From Thiohalocapsa sp. (GTDB taxonomy: Bacteria; Pseudomonadota; Gammaproteobacteria; Chromatiales; Chromatiaceae): a stretch of 64,000 bases of DNA. The DNA lies in assembly GCA_021736785.1 (NCBI GenBank), contig JAIPFF010000028.1, forward strand, positions 1 through 64,000, in the 5' to 3' direction. Under the pieces are notes generated by a model. That model worked only from the letters and a program-made list of their open reading frames with translations, did not search any database and was not told where the DNA came from. A program made the position numbers and the translations under genes. This document shows, piece after piece, positions 28,823 to 37,863 of the stretch (the first letter of the stretch is position 1; every line of letters begins with the position of its first letter).

Positions 28823-31800
28823 TCAAGCGGGTTCCTCAGACAACTTGCGGCGTGCCCCCGGACGCGCCGCCGCCGCCACCGCTGCCGGACCTGTTTCCGC
28901 CCGCAAGTCGTTCCGACCCGCGACGATTCGGTAGACGGCCGGCGTAAAGATCAAGCCAAGCGTCGCGCTCAGCCCGACCCCGCCGGCGATGACAACGGCC
29001 AGCGGCGGCCAGAAGTCGCCGCCGGAGAAGAGCAGCAACGGCAGGAAGCCGGCGACGGTGGTGAGCGTGGTGGCGACGATGTGGCGCGTCGCGCCGAGGG
29101 TCTCGCGGGCGATGGCATCCGGGTCGCCGGCGCGGGCGTCGGGTGCGGCGCGGATCGCGGTGAGCACGACGATGCTGGCGTTGATGGCGATGCCGACGAG
29201 GCCGGCGGTGCCGAGCAGCGGGTTGAAGCCCAGCGGGTAGCCGCCGGCCCACAGGGACAGCATGCCGAGCCCGACGGACAGCGCGGCGACGGCGCCGACG
29301 ATGCCGGCCATCCGGAAGCTTCGGAACGTCAGCACCAGCGAGGCCAGCATCAGGCTCGCGAGCAGCGGCGCGTAGGCGAGCAGCAGGCGGACGGCGGTGC
29401 CCTGCTCCGCGCTGTCGCCGGCGAGCTCCAGCCGGTAGCCGGGGGCCATGCGGAAGCCCGAATCGGCGAGCCGCTGCTGCAGCTTTCGGGTCACCTCGAT
29501 CGGCAGCGCGTCCGGGCGGATCCAGGCCTCGATGCGGTTGATCCGCTCGCCGTTGCGCCGGGTGATGCTCGCCGCCTCCGGGCGCAGCCTGAGCTCGCCG
29601 AGCGCCTGCGCCGGCACCCAGCCGTCCGGCGCCGCGACGGCGACCAGATGCGTCGACGCGAGCCGCGCGGTGTCGCCGCGCTCCGCGTCGCCGTAGCGCA
29701 CGCGCACGGGCAGGTCTTCCAGGTCTTCGAGCACCAGGCCGCCGGCGACGCCGTCGAGGACGCCGCGGAGCTGCTCGGCGACGGCGCCCTCGGTCAATCC
29801 GGCCAGGCGCGTATCGTCCTCGCCGAGGTCCAGCCAGAGCTTGGGCTCGCCGCCCGCGATGCTGGCCGCGGTGTGGGTGACCTCCGCCAGCCCGTGCAGG
29901 ATGCGGCGCACCTCGTCGCCGTAGGCGCGCAGCCGATCGCTGTCCGGCCCGACGAGCCGCAGGCTGACCGGCGCGGCGATGGGCGGGCCCTGCCCGAAGG
30001 CGCGCACGACGACCCGTGCGCCCGGGAAGCGGTCCGACAGCACCGGCTGCAGGTCGCGCACGAGGCGCTTGGCCTCGGCCGGATCCGCGGCGAGCACGGT
30101 GGCGCGCGCGTAGGCGGGGTTGTCGTCTTGGTCGCGCGGCTGGTTGTAGTAGACGGGCGGCGAGCTCCCGCCCGCGACCCAAGTGACGCCGCGCACCCCG
30201 CCCGCGTCGCGGATCGCTGCCTCCATGGCCTTCAGCGTCTCGGTCGTGCGCGCGAGCGAGGCGTCCGGCGCCAGCCAGAACTGCACCTCGAACTGATCCC
30301 GGTCGGCGGGCGGAAAGAACTGGCTCGGCAGCGCGCTCGCGGCGACGAAGCCGGCCAGCGGCGGCAGCAGGCACAGCGCGGCGCTCGCCAGGGGACGCCG
30401 CACCGCGGCCGCGAGCAGGCTGCGGTAGGCGGACGCGAGCCCCGAGTCGGTCCAGCCCTCGGTCCAGCCGTCGGTCCGGCCATCAGTCCATCGGCGCCCG
30501 GCCGCGCCGGGCCTCGCCAGCAGCGCGGCCAGCGCCGGGATGACCGTCATCGCGATCGCGAACGAGGCCAGCAGGGCCAGGATCACGGCCACCGCGATCG
30601 GGCGCACGAAGTCGCCGACATTGCCGGGCAGCAGGAAGATCGGCATGAAGCCCATGACCGTCGTGAAGGTGGACGCGCCGAGCGGCGCCGCCAGGTAGCG
30701 GACCGCGCCCCCCGCGGCGGCGGCCGGGGCCGCACCCCCGCCGAGCCGCTTGCGCACCTCGTCGGTGACAACGATGGCGTTGTCGATCAACAGGCCGATC
30801 GCGATGATCATGCCGAAGATGGACATCTGATGGATCTGCTGACCCGCGACGTCGAGGCCGAACAGCGTCACCGCCGCCGACAGCGGCAGCGCGGCACCGA
30901 CCACCAGCGCCGAGCGCCAGCCCATCGCGACCCAGACCACGAGCATGACGCTGACGGCGCCGGCCGCCAGATTGCCGCCGAGCTCGGCGAGCCGGGCGTT
31001 CGTGTAGGCGCTCTGGTCGAAGACCACCTGCACGTCGACGCCGCTGCCCGCGGCCGCCGCGAAGTCCGCCACCTGCGCCCGCGCCCGCGCGGCCCAGTCG
31101 TTGAGGTGCACCGCTTCCTCGGTGCGCACGCCGAGCAGCACGGCACGCCGGCCGTCGGCGAAGGCGGCGGCAGCGGGCGGATCCTGCCAGGCGCGGCTGA
31201 CCCGGGCCACGTCCGAGAGCCGCACGACGCCGCCCTCGCCGGCCGTCAGCGGCACGGATGCGACCCGCGCGACCGCGTCGAGCTCGCCGCCCACACCGAG
31301 CCCGATCCGCCGCTCCCCGGTGCGCAGCGTGCCGGGGGTGGCCTTCGCGTCCGCCGCGGACAAGCGCTCGGCGACGTCCGAGGCGCGCAGGCCCAGCGCC
31401 GCCAGCTCGGCCGGCTCCAACTCGACCCGGATCTCCTCGTCGACGCCGCCGAAGAGCACCACCCGCTCGGTGCCGGGCAGGTTGCGCAACCGGTCGGCCA
31501 ACTCCTCGGCCAGGCGGTTCAGGATACCGAGGCCGGGCGCGTCCCCGCTGTCGCGGCGCACGGCAGCGACCAGCGAATAGGCGACGGCACCGCGCAGCTC
31601 GTCCAGTTCCGGCTTGCCGGCCCCGGGCGGCAACAGGCGTTCCGCGGCGGCCAGCTTGTCGCGGATCTTCGAGAAGACCTGCTCATTGGTTTCCGCGTCC
31701 ACCGCGTCCTCCAGCTCGACGCTCATCACCGAGATGCCCGTGCGCGACGTCGATTCGATGGTCTTGATCTCCGGCACCTCCCGCAGCGCGTCCTCCAGCG

Positions 31801-32002
31801 GCTTCGTCACCAGGGCCTCGACCCGCTCGGCGCCCGCGCCGGGCAGCGGCGTGATGACGGTGGCGTTGCGCGTCGTGATGCGCGGATCCTCGATCCGGGG
31901 CAGGCTCTGCCAGGCCGAAACCCCGGCCAGCAGCAGCAGGGACACGACGAGGACAAGCAGGCGGCGGTCGGCGAGCAGTCGCGTTGCGAGCCGGGGAGTC
32001 AT
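28823..32002 (-). CDS. RND-family efflux permease
   Basis: A 1059-residue resistance-nodulation-division inner-membrane proton antiporter. It has the standard duplicated plan: TM1 (about 14-30), a large periplasmic loop, TM2-6, then TM7, a second periplasmic loop and TM8-12. The GMIIAIGLLIDNAIVVTDEV segment carries the Asp pair of TM4 used for proton relay, and FNPLLGTAGLVGIAINASIVV is the corresponding second-half motif. Residues near the TM6-TM7 cytoplasmic loop form a short repeat WTDGRTDGWTEGWTD. Divergence from AcrB suggests the HAE-like group of unknown substrate. It is 1 base downstream of its membrane-fusion partner. No outer-membrane factor gene is adjacent, so a shared TolC is likely. 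Confidence 0.93.
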   Translation of the reverse strand: MTPRLATRLLADRRLLVLVVSLLLLAGVSAWQSLPRIEDPRITTRNATVITPLPGAGAERVEALVTKPLEDALREVPEIKTIESTSRTGISVMSVELEDAVDAETNEQVFSKIRDKLAAAERLLPPGAGKPELDELRGAVAYSLVAAVRRDSGDAPGLGILNRLAEELADRLRNLPGTERVVLFGGVDEEIRVELEPAELAALGLRASDVAERLSAADAKATPGTLRTGERRIGLGVGGELDAVARVASVPLTAGEGGVVRLSDVARVSRAWQDPPAAAAFADGRRAVLLGVRTEEAVHLNDWAARARAQVADFAAAAGSGVDVQVVFDQSAYTNARLAELGGNLAAGAVSVMLVVWVAMGWRSALVVGAALPLSAAVTLFGLDVAGQQIHQMSIFGMIIAIGLLIDNAIVVTDEVRKRLGGGAAPAAAAGGAVRYLAAPLGASTFTTVMGFMPIFLLPGNVGDFVRPIAVAVILALLASFAIAMTVIPALAALLARPGAAGRRWTDGRTDGWTEGWTDSGLASAYRSLLAAAVRRPLASAALCLLPPLAGFVAASALPSQFFPPADRDQFEVQFWLAPDASLARTTETLKAMEAAIRDAGGVRGVTWVAGGSSPPVYYNQPRDQDDNPAYARATVLAADPAEAKRLVRDLQPVLSDRFPGARVVVRAFGQGPPIAAPVSLRLVGPDSDRLRAYGDEVRRILHGLAEVTHTAASIAGGEPKLWLDLGEDDTRLAGLTEGAVAEQLRGVLDGVAGGLVLEDLEDLPVRVRYGDAERGDTARLASTHLVAVAAPDGWVPAQALGELRLRPEAASITRRNGERINRIEAWIRPDALPIEVTRKLQQRLADSGFRMAPGYRLELAGDSAEQGTAVRLLLAYAPLLASLMLASLVLTFRSFRMAGIVGAVAALSVGLGMLSLWAGGYPLGFNPLLGTAGLVGIAINASIVVLTAIRAAPDARAGDPDAIARETLGATRHIVATTLTTVAGFLPLLLFSGGDFWPPLAVVIAGGVGLSATLGLIFTPAVYRIVAGRNDLRAETGPAAVAAAARPGARRKLSEEPA

Positions 32003-32003
32003 G

Positions 32004-33194
32004 TCAGCGCCCCTCCATCACGATGCCGGCGATCTCGGCGCCGGCCGACGGCAGCGCCCGCACCAGCTGGCCGGGGACCACCCGGTGCAGCCCGCCGGCG
32101 ACCACCGGCGTGCCGGCCGCGAACGGTCCGCGGACATAGGCCCGATCCCCGTCCTGATGCAGAACCTCGACCGGCACCGGCCTGATGCGGTGGTCGGCGC
32201 CGATATCGTCCGGGGCGCCGGCGGCAAGCGGCTGGAGCGCGTAGGCCTGCCACAGCCCCCGCACGCCCTCGGCCAGCGCGGAAAGCGGTAGCCAGACGCC
32301 GGGCTCCGGGACGTGCTCGGAGAGCCGCAGCTCCACCAGCTCGCCGGGCCGCAGCCCGTCCGGCGCCTGAAGCGGCACGAACAGGGCGTCGACGGTGCGG
32401 GCCCGCGCGGCGCGCACCGGCAGCAGGGTGCGCAGCCGCGCCGGAATCACCTGTTCGCGCCAGCGCAGCTCGTAGGTCGCGCCGGCCGTCAGCCCGTCCG
32501 CGACACGCGCCGCCAAGCCGACACGCACCTCCGGCGTGGACAGCGCTTGCAGCTCGATCACCGGGCTGCCGGCCGCGAGCACCCGGCCCTCGTCTGCAGC
32601 GCGGGCAATGACCACACCGGCGAAGGGCGCCGTCAGCTCGGACTTCGCGAGATCCACGTCCACCGATGCGATCCGCGCCCGGGCCAATGCCGACGCGGCC
32701 TCCGCGGCACGCTCACCGGCACCGGCCTCGTCGAGCGCCTGGCGGGTCACCGCGCCCCGATCGACGGAGCCGCGGTAGCGTGCGAGCGTCGCCCGCGCCA
32801 GCGCCAGATCGGCCTCGGCCGCGTCCAGCACCGCCTCGAGCTCGCGGCGACGCGCCTGCAGCAGCGCCGTGTCCAGGCGCGCGAGCACCTGCCCTGCGGC
32901 CACGCGATCGCCCTCGGCAACCCGCACCTCGCGCAGCAGTCCCGAGCGCTCGAAGCCCGGGCCGCTGCTGCGCTCCGCCTCGACGCGGCCGGTGAAAATA
33001 CGGCGCAGGTCGTAGCCGTCCGCGAGCGCGATCTCGATGACGCGAACCGCCAGCGCGGGCGCAACGGTTTCGGCGATGGGGGTGTCCGAGCCGCGATCCC
33101 CCGCGAGCAGCCCCGCAGCCGGTATGGCGAGCATCGGGGTCAGGACAAGGACGGCGAATGACAGCAGAACCTTGGGATTGCGCGCGGGTGTCAT
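32004..33194 (-). CDS. RND efflux membrane-fusion (periplasmic adaptor) protein
   Basis: A 396-residue HlyD/AcrA-family adaptor. An N-terminal membrane anchor or signal segment (about 9-32) precedes a barrel-sandwich half (FTGRVEAERSSGPGFERSGLLREVRVAEGDRVAAGQVLARLD), an alpha-hairpin (about 110-190), the second lipoyl half (SELTAPFAGVVIARAADEGRVL), and the beta-barrel and membrane-proximal domains. It links the permease to an outer-membrane channel. Start ATG 33194; a GGAG lies upstream. It is first in the operon and faces the divergent TetR gene across 117 bases that hold two operator-like dyads. Confidence 0.92.
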   Translation of the reverse strand: MTPARNPKVLLSFAVLVLTPMLAIPAAGLLAGDRGSDTPIAETVAPALAVRVIEIALADGYDLRRIFTGRVEAERSSGPGFERSGLLREVRVAEGDRVAAGQVLARLDTALLQARRRELEAVLDAAEADLALARATLARYRGSVDRGAVTRQALDEAGAGERAAEAASALARARIASVDVDLAKSELTAPFAGVVIARAADEGRVLAAGSPVIELQALSTPEVRVGLAARVADGLTAGATYELRWREQVIPARLRTLLPVRAARARTVDALFVPLQAPDGLRPGELVELRLSEHVPEPGVWLPLSALAEGVRGLWQAYALQPLAAGAPDDIGADHRIRPVPVEVLHQDGDRAYVRGPFAAGTPVVAGGLHRVVPGQLVRALPSAGAEIAGIVMEGR

Positions 33195-33241
33195 GGTGCG
33201 GATCTCCGGGCCGCGGATTGGCGCGGCCGCTCAAACAAGAT

Positions 33242-33294
33242 AAACTAGACCGTATGGTTTGATATTAGACATAGTAAACTGGACTGTCTAGTCT
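33242..33294. promoter_or_regulatory. Two operator-like dyads between the efflux operon and TetR gene
   Basis: Two 19-bp imperfect palindromes, 33242-33260 and 33276-33294, both start AAACT(A/G)GAC(C/T)GT and lie 34 bp apart centre to centre in an AT-rich island. This spacing and symmetry fit binding of a TetR-family dimer pair that represses both divergent promoters. The second dyad ends 11 bases before the TetR Shine-Dalgarno sequence. Confidence 0.6.
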
Positions 33295-33311
33295 TGTTTT
33301 TTTTAGGAGCC

Positions 33312-33956
33312 ATGACGCAACCTCCCACGACGGCAAAGCCGGGCCGCCCCAAGAGCACGGAGAAGCGCGCCGCCATCCTGGAAGCGGCGAGCACCCTCTT
33401 CCTCGACAACGGGCCGCAGGGCACCAGCATGGACGCGGTGGCCAAGGCGGCGGGGGTCTCGAAGCAGACCGTCTACTCGCACTTCGAGAACAAGGAGGCG
33501 CTGTTTCGCGCCTGCATCCAAGGCAAGATCGCCGATTACGGCTTCGCCGAGGACGCACCGGCGGCAGACAGCGACGCGCCGGAGCTGCTGTTTCGGCTCG
33601 CGCGGCGGTTCATGGACCTGATCTGCGACCCGGACGTGGTCGCGATGCACCGCCTAGCCGCAGCCGAAGCCGGCACCCACCCGCGCATCGCCGCGCTGTA
33701 CTTCGACGCCGGCCCCGCCGCGACCAAGCGCGCCGTCGCGGCGATGCTGAAAGCACTCGTGGCACGCGGCGAGCTGCGCATCCCGGACCTCGACTATGCG
33801 GCCTGGCAGCTTGCGAACATGGCCTTCGGCGAGTTCCACATGCAGTTGCAGTTCGGGCTGATCGAGCAGGTTCCGGACGACCGGCTGGACGCCCATCTGC
33901 GGCAAGTGGTGGCGGACTTTTTGCGGCTTTACGGCGCGGGGCGAGCAACACGCTGA
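33312..33956 (+). CDS. TetR/AcrR-family regulator of the efflux operon
   Basis: A 214-residue TetR-family repressor. The N-terminal helix-turn-helix (about 18-65) includes KRAAILEAASTLFLDNG, TSMDAVAKAAGVSKQTVYSHF and NKEALFRA. The C-terminal ligand and dimerisation domain is of the AcrR/TetR_C AefR-like sort (RRFMDLICDPDVVAMHRLAAAEA, FGLIEQVPDDRLDAHLRQVV). ATG 33312 has AGGAG (33305-33309) upstream. It is divergent from the membrane-fusion and RND genes and probably represses them and itself through the dyads at 33242-33294; the inducer is unknown. Confidence 0.94.
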   Translation: MTQPPTTAKPGRPKSTEKRAAILEAASTLFLDNGPQGTSMDAVAKAAGVSKQTVYSHFENKEALFRACIQGKIADYGFAEDAPAADSDAPELLFRLARRFMDLICDPDVVAMHRLAAAEAGTHPRIAALYFDAGPAATKRAVAAMLKALVARGELRIPDLDYAAWQLANMAFGEFHMQLQFGLIEQVPDDRLDAHLRQVVADFLRLYGAGRATR

Positions 33957-34031
33957 ACCGTGGCGTGCCGGCGCGTTTCCATGCAGCCCAGCGCCAGGCA
34001 GACCCGCGATGCGATCGTTGCGCAGGTCGCT

Positions 34032-35519
34032 CTAGCCGCGCTCGCCCCCGTCTTCTCCTTCCCCGGCTTCGCCCGGCTCATCGGCGCCATCATCACCATG
34101 GGCGTAGTCGGAAGCCGCGCGGCGCTTCCCATTGTCGTCTCCGGTCAGTGTCGCCGCCGCCGGGCTCGTAGCCTTTTCGCTGTCGGTCACGTGCAGGTGC
34201 ATATCCGTCTGCGGGAACGGAATCGAGATTCCGTTGGCGTCGAACGCCTCCTTCACGGCGCGCTGGAGGTCCCAGTAGACCGTCCAGTAATCAGCGGTCT
34301 TGGTCCAGGGGCGCACGATGAAGTTGACCGAGCTGTCCCCCAGCTCGCTGACCCGGATATTCGGAGCCGGGTCTTCCAGCACCAGCGGATGGTTGGTGAC
34401 CACGTCTTCCAGCACCTGCTGCGCCTGCTCGATGGAATCGTCATAGCCGATGCCGAAGACGAGATCGACGCGGCGGGTTTCCGATGCGGTGACATTGGTG
34501 ATGACGTCGCCCCAGACCTTGGAATTCGGGATCGTGATCACCTGGTTGTCGGGCGTGGTCACCGTCGTGGACATGATGGAGACGTGCTTGATGGTGCCGC
34601 CGAGACCGGCGACCTGCACATAGTCGCCTTCGTCGAAGGGGCGGTTGATCATGATCATCAGGCCGGCTGCGAGGTTGCCCAATGTCTCCTGCATCGCGAA
34701 CGCGAGGATGAAGGAGGCGCCGCCCACCAACGCGAACAGCGGCGTGATGTTCACCCCCAGCAGCGCGAGTACGAACATCAGGCCGAAGGCGATGGTGAGC
34801 CAGTACACCAACATGACCAGGAAGCCACTCAGCAGATTGGAGAGCTGCGGGGTGCGGTCGACGGCGCGGCGCACCCAGGCGCGCACGATCCTGGCGACGA
34901 TGAGCAGGACGAAGAACGAGCCGACGATGACGGCGATGCGAAAGCCGACCGCCACGCCGCCCTCCGGTGAGACCAGCCACTTCAGGACACCGTCGGTGAA
35001 CTCCTGCAGCGTCAGCTGCGAGCGCCCGGCGTCGATGACGGCGGACAGGTAGCGCCGCATGGACTCGACCTCCGCCGGGTCGCCCCCCTTGGACTCGAAG
35101 CTCGCGATGACGGCGGTGGCCTTCTCGAAGATGCGATCGCGCTCCTCCACCAGCGCCAGTCGCTCCGCGCGCAGCGCTTCGGCCTCGGTGCCGTCGGCGG
35201 CGCGGATCTCGAGGCTCTTGTCGATCACCGTCTGCGCAGCGGTGCGCGCCCGGTCCTGCCAGGCCGCGGCGAGCGGGGCGAGCTCATCGGCGGTGAGCGG
35301 AACGAGCCGCAGTTCCAGCACTTCGAGCGCGATGGCCGGATCATCCAGGCCCGCGGGATAGGCCGGCGCCGCGTCTTCCGTATCGGCGCCTACCGCAGGT
35401 TCTTCAGCGGTCGTATCCTGCGCCCAGCCGACGCCCGTCGCCAGTGCGCACAGCATCACGACGACGGCGAGGCCGGCGCTGATCGTCGTTGTTTTCCCAA
35501 GCTCGAAACGCGTCGTCAT
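34032..35519 (-). CDS. MscS-family mechanosensitive channel
   Basis: A 495-residue small-conductance mechanosensitive channel relative. It begins with a signal peptide (about 10-33), then a roughly 130-residue helical extracytoplasmic domain with a Glu/Arg-rich coiled coil (about 100-150), three or four transmembrane helices, and the MscS core. The pore helix and beta domain read FALVGGASFILAFAMQETLGNLAAG, NRPFDEGDYVQVAG, GTIKHVSIMSTTVTTPDN and IPNSKVWGDVI. The C-terminal tail is long, acidic and basic in patches. Expected to open under hypo-osmotic stress. Confidence 0.93.
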   Translation of the reverse strand: MTTRFELGKTTTISAGLAVVVMLCALATGVGWAQDTTAEEPAVGADTEDAAPAYPAGLDDPAIALEVLELRLVPLTADELAPLAAAWQDRARTAAQTVIDKSLEIRAADGTEAEALRAERLALVEERDRIFEKATAVIASFESKGGDPAEVESMRRYLSAVIDAGRSQLTLQEFTDGVLKWLVSPEGGVAVGFRIAVIVGSFFVLLIVARIVRAWVRRAVDRTPQLSNLLSGFLVMLVYWLTIAFGLMFVLALLGVNITPLFALVGGASFILAFAMQETLGNLAAGLMIMINRPFDEGDYVQVAGLGGTIKHVSIMSTTVTTPDNQVITIPNSKVWGDVITNVTASETRRVDLVFGIGYDDSIEQAQQVLEDVVTNHPLVLEDPAPNIRVSELGDSSVNFIVRPWTKTADYWTVYWDLQRAVKEAFDANGISIPFPQTDMHLHVTDSEKATSPAAATLTGDDNGKRRAASDYAHGDDGADEPGEAGEGEDGGERG

Positions 35520-35718
35520 ATCTCCCCCTATCGGATTGTGATTGAGAATGGAGATCGCTCAATGGTCATGCAACGTGGAGGCCTTTGAAGCGCTCGCGAC
35601 GGACCGGCATGTCAGGCGCAGACATCGTAAGCATGCCCGCAGACAATGACCCGAGATCAGCGAGTCCCGCCGCTTGCAGGCTTGCGCTTCGCTGCCGGGT
35701 TGAGTCCTGATGAGGCGA
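35520..35718. other. Intergenic region upstream of mscS-like gene
   Basis: About 200 bases with no supported gene, containing the 5' flank of the MscS-family gene on the minus strand and the end of a decayed porin-like gene. Confidence 0.5.
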
Positions 35719-36117
35719 TCACTGTTGAGTGCGTCGGTGGCTCTCCATGATGGTCATGTAATTCACCACCGCTGCGACGAAGCCGGCAACCAGACCCGGG
35801 ATGATCACGGCCACAGCGATCGTCCGTTGCAGACTCACCCCGGCGACATGCGTATTGTCCTCGATGGGCTCGTACGCGTTCGAGTCCAGCCAAAAGGCCT
35901 GCGCCGACCAGCGGCCGAGCCGCCCGGAGCCGAGAAACGCGAAGTCGTGCGGTGCGCGACGAGATGTACACGCCTTGCCCGGGACCGGCGTTCCATTGGG
36001 AGCCGAACTGGGAGATCAGAAAGCCGCTGTTCAACGTGAAGTTCTGGCGCCCGGCGGAGACGTTGAAGCGGTGCCCCTTATCCTGCGGGGCATAGAGGAG
36101 GCGCGAGTACGCAGGCT
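35719..36117 (-). pseudogene. Decayed outer-membrane porin fragment fused to a membrane-protein tail
   Basis: Reading leftward from 36117 a beta-barrel-like stretch is clear (EPAYSRLLYAP, then RFNVSAGRQNFTL and ISQFGSQWNAGPGQGVYISS). At about 35949 the sense continues in another frame (HDFAFLGSGRLGRWSAQAFW, then EYEPIED-like AYEPIEDNTHVAGVSLQR), as if two bases had been lost from accgcac(ac)gac. The second frame then passes directly into an unrelated hydrophobic segment (AVAVIIPGLVAGFVAAVV) and stops at 35719. It has no start codon of its own. This is interpreted as a porin remnant joined by deletion to the 3' end of another gene. Confidence 0.55.
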
Positions 36118-36360
36118 CTAGGTCGAAGTTGGCGCGGGCTCGTCATCCGGCCGTTCGAGCGCATTGAAGTTGTCGTAGGACATCCCCTCGATGCGCCCCC
36201 GCGAGATGGTCCGGGAGCCGATGATGGCGAGCACCAGCATGCGGTCGAGATCGCCGCCGAACTGCCGACGGAGCACCAGCATCAGCTCGCAGAAGGCGTC
36301 GTTGTGAATGGGCCAGATGCGACCGAAGTGTGTTTTGAGGGCATCTTCGTTGAACGACAC
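36118..36360 (-). pseudogene. Truncated regulator-like protein, N-terminal part
   Basis: An 80-codon frame from GTG 36360 (SFNEDALKTHFGRIWPIHND, then AFCELMLVLRRQFGGDLDRM and LVLAIIGSRTI). I recall similar N-termini before a helix-turn-helix in some proteobacterial proteins, but here the frame ends at 36118, where porin-like sequence begins, so the C-terminal half is missing. The family assignment is weak; the truncation is inferred from the abrupt change. Confidence 0.35.
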
Positions 36361-36398
36361 GGCCGTTGCTCCCGGGATGGCTCCCCGTCGGCCCGAGA

Positions 36399-36892
36399 CG
36401 TCACACCACGGTGTCGATGCACCGCTCGTTCCAGATAGTCGTCGAGGAATGTCCAGATCGGGCTCGTCGACTCACGGACGAGGCCCCGCTCCTCCGGCGC
36501 CAAGTCGTAGCGCAGGGTCAGGATCAGATCGCTGGACTGGTAGAGCGTCAGTGCCTTGGGCACGCGCAACGCCCCATCGAGCAGATAGCCGCCGAGCACG
36601 TCGCGGTCGATCTGTAGGCGATGAAGGCGCCGTCGTTACCCAGGAAATGCCACAACTCGCCAGCCACCAGCACCGGATTCTCGTAGTCCACCTTGTAGCC
36701 GTGAACGTAGATGTAGACATCCTTGGTGGCAGCGACGGCAAGGCGGGCATCGAGCGCGGCGGCGAAGCGTTCGCCAGGCAATGGAGAGCGCGCCACTCCG
36801 GCAGCGAAGTGAGCGCCCCCGGCAGCTCGGGGGACCGTGCGAGGCCGGCGGTCCGCAATCGAGGGAGATCGGGGCCGACGGTCGAATAGCAC
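36399..36892 (-). pseudogene. DUF900-like alpha/beta hydrolase remnant with internal deletion
   Basis: The right part (36892 to about 36620) encodes FAAALDARLAVAATKDVYIYVHGYKVDYENPV with GELWHFLGNDGAFIAYR, the oxyanion-hole HGY region of DUF900-type alpha/beta hydrolases. The reading then resumes in another frame (IDRDVLGGYLLDGALRVPKALTLYQSSD), which fits the later Asp-containing part of that fold. The segment expected to hold the nucleophilic GxSxG Ser is absent, so about 80-100 residues seem deleted. It ends just upstream of the universal stress gene's 3' end. Confidence 0.5.
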
Positions 36893-36893
36893 C

Positions 36894-37751
36894 TCAGTGC
36901 AGCATGAATACCGGCATCTCTGCCGAGGTCATGACATGCTCGGTGACGCCGCCCAGGATCAGTTGGCGCAGGCGGCTACGGCTATAGGCGCCGACGATCA
37001 GTAGATTGATTTTGTCCTCGGTCGCGCTGGCGAGTAACGCCTCGCCGACGTGCGGATCATGGGCTTGGACGGTCTTCATCCGCGCCGTGACCCCATGCCA
37101 GCCCAAATATTTCACAAGCTCCGCGGGGGTCGGCTCCGTATGCTGGTGATGCTGGCAGGTGTAGACGATCACCTCCTCGGCTTCTTTCAGATAGGCCATT
37201 GCGGCACCGACGGCATGAGCCGCCTGGGCGCTGCCGTTCCAGCCGATGCCCACCCGGGAGCCAATCGTCGGCTCCACTCGTCGCGGCATGATCAGCACCG
37301 GCCGTCCGGTGGATTTCAGCGCGGCTTCGGCCACGGCCGGAGGCGGCGCAACCGGGATGGGTCCGGGAAGGATGATCAGGTCCGACAGTCGTCCACGCAC
37401 CGCCAGGGTAGAGTCTGCCCGGCTGATCACCTGTTGCCAGGCGGCGGACACGTGGCCGCCAACCTGCGCTTCAACGATCGGAATCCCCGACTCCGCACAG
37501 TAGAACTCGAACAGCTCCCGTGCGTGCCCGGCCTTGGTGTCGACGTTGCGATCGTCGGCCTTGAGGACAGTCTGGCGCAGATGTTTCGACAACCCCAGGT
37601 GCGCCAGGTGGAGGTTCTGGCTCGGGTTTCGCATCACATAGAGGATATCCAAATGCGCATCGAAACGTTGTGCCACACCGAGCGCCATCTCGAGCGCCGG
37701 ACCAGGGTTGTCGGTCTCGCACAACGACAACAAAATGGTCTTGACAGGCAT
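36894..37751 (-). CDS. Universal stress protein, two Usp domains
   Basis: A 285-residue tandem universal stress protein. Domain one is about 1-150 (KTILLSLCETDNPGPALEMAL, DLIILPGP). Domain two is about 165-285 (RVGIGWNGSAQAAHAVGAAM) and ends with the nucleotide-binding motif GAYSRSRLRQLILGGVTEHVM, matching G-x2-x-G-x9-G(S/T). Only the second domain has a complete ATP-binding motif. Such proteins help survival under stress or energy limitation. The gene lies downstream of the large redox fusion on the same strand, with 231 bases between, including two dyads. Confidence 0.93.
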   Translation of the reverse strand: MPVKTILLSLCETDNPGPALEMALGVAQRFDAHLDILYVMRNPSQNLHLAHLGLSKHLRQTVLKADDRNVDTKAGHARELFEFYCAESGIPIVEAQVGGHVSAAWQQVISRADSTLAVRGRLSDLIILPGPIPVAPPPAVAEAALKSTGRPVLIMPRRVEPTIGSRVGIGWNGSAQAAHAVGAAMAYLKEAEEVIVYTCQHHQHTEPTPAELVKYLGWHGVTARMKTVQAHDPHVGEALLASATEDKINLLIVGAYSRSRLRQLILGGVTEHVMTSAEMPVFMLH

Positions 37752-37813
37752 AGGTCACGGCTCCAAAAGACATCTCGCCGGTTGGTCGGCGTATAAGCTG
37801 CGAAAACGAATAC

Positions 37814-37863
37814 TTGCCGAACGGCAAAAACCCTATTATCGAAGGATTATTGGAATCGTTCCA
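37814..37863. promoter_or_regulatory. Two short dyads upstream of the universal stress gene
   Basis: ttgccg-aa-cggcaa (37814-37827) and tggaa-tcg-ttcca (37851-37863) are perfect short palindromes in the AT-richer leader upstream of the Usp gene on the minus strand. They could be regulator sites; neither matches an operator I can name, and no T-run supports a terminator. Confidence 0.35.

Noticed and set aside
28754-32185. 1143-codon plus-strand frame opposite the RND permease
   Set aside because: Antisense shadow of a recognised transporter gene; rich in Arg, Gln, His and Gly, with no domain pattern.
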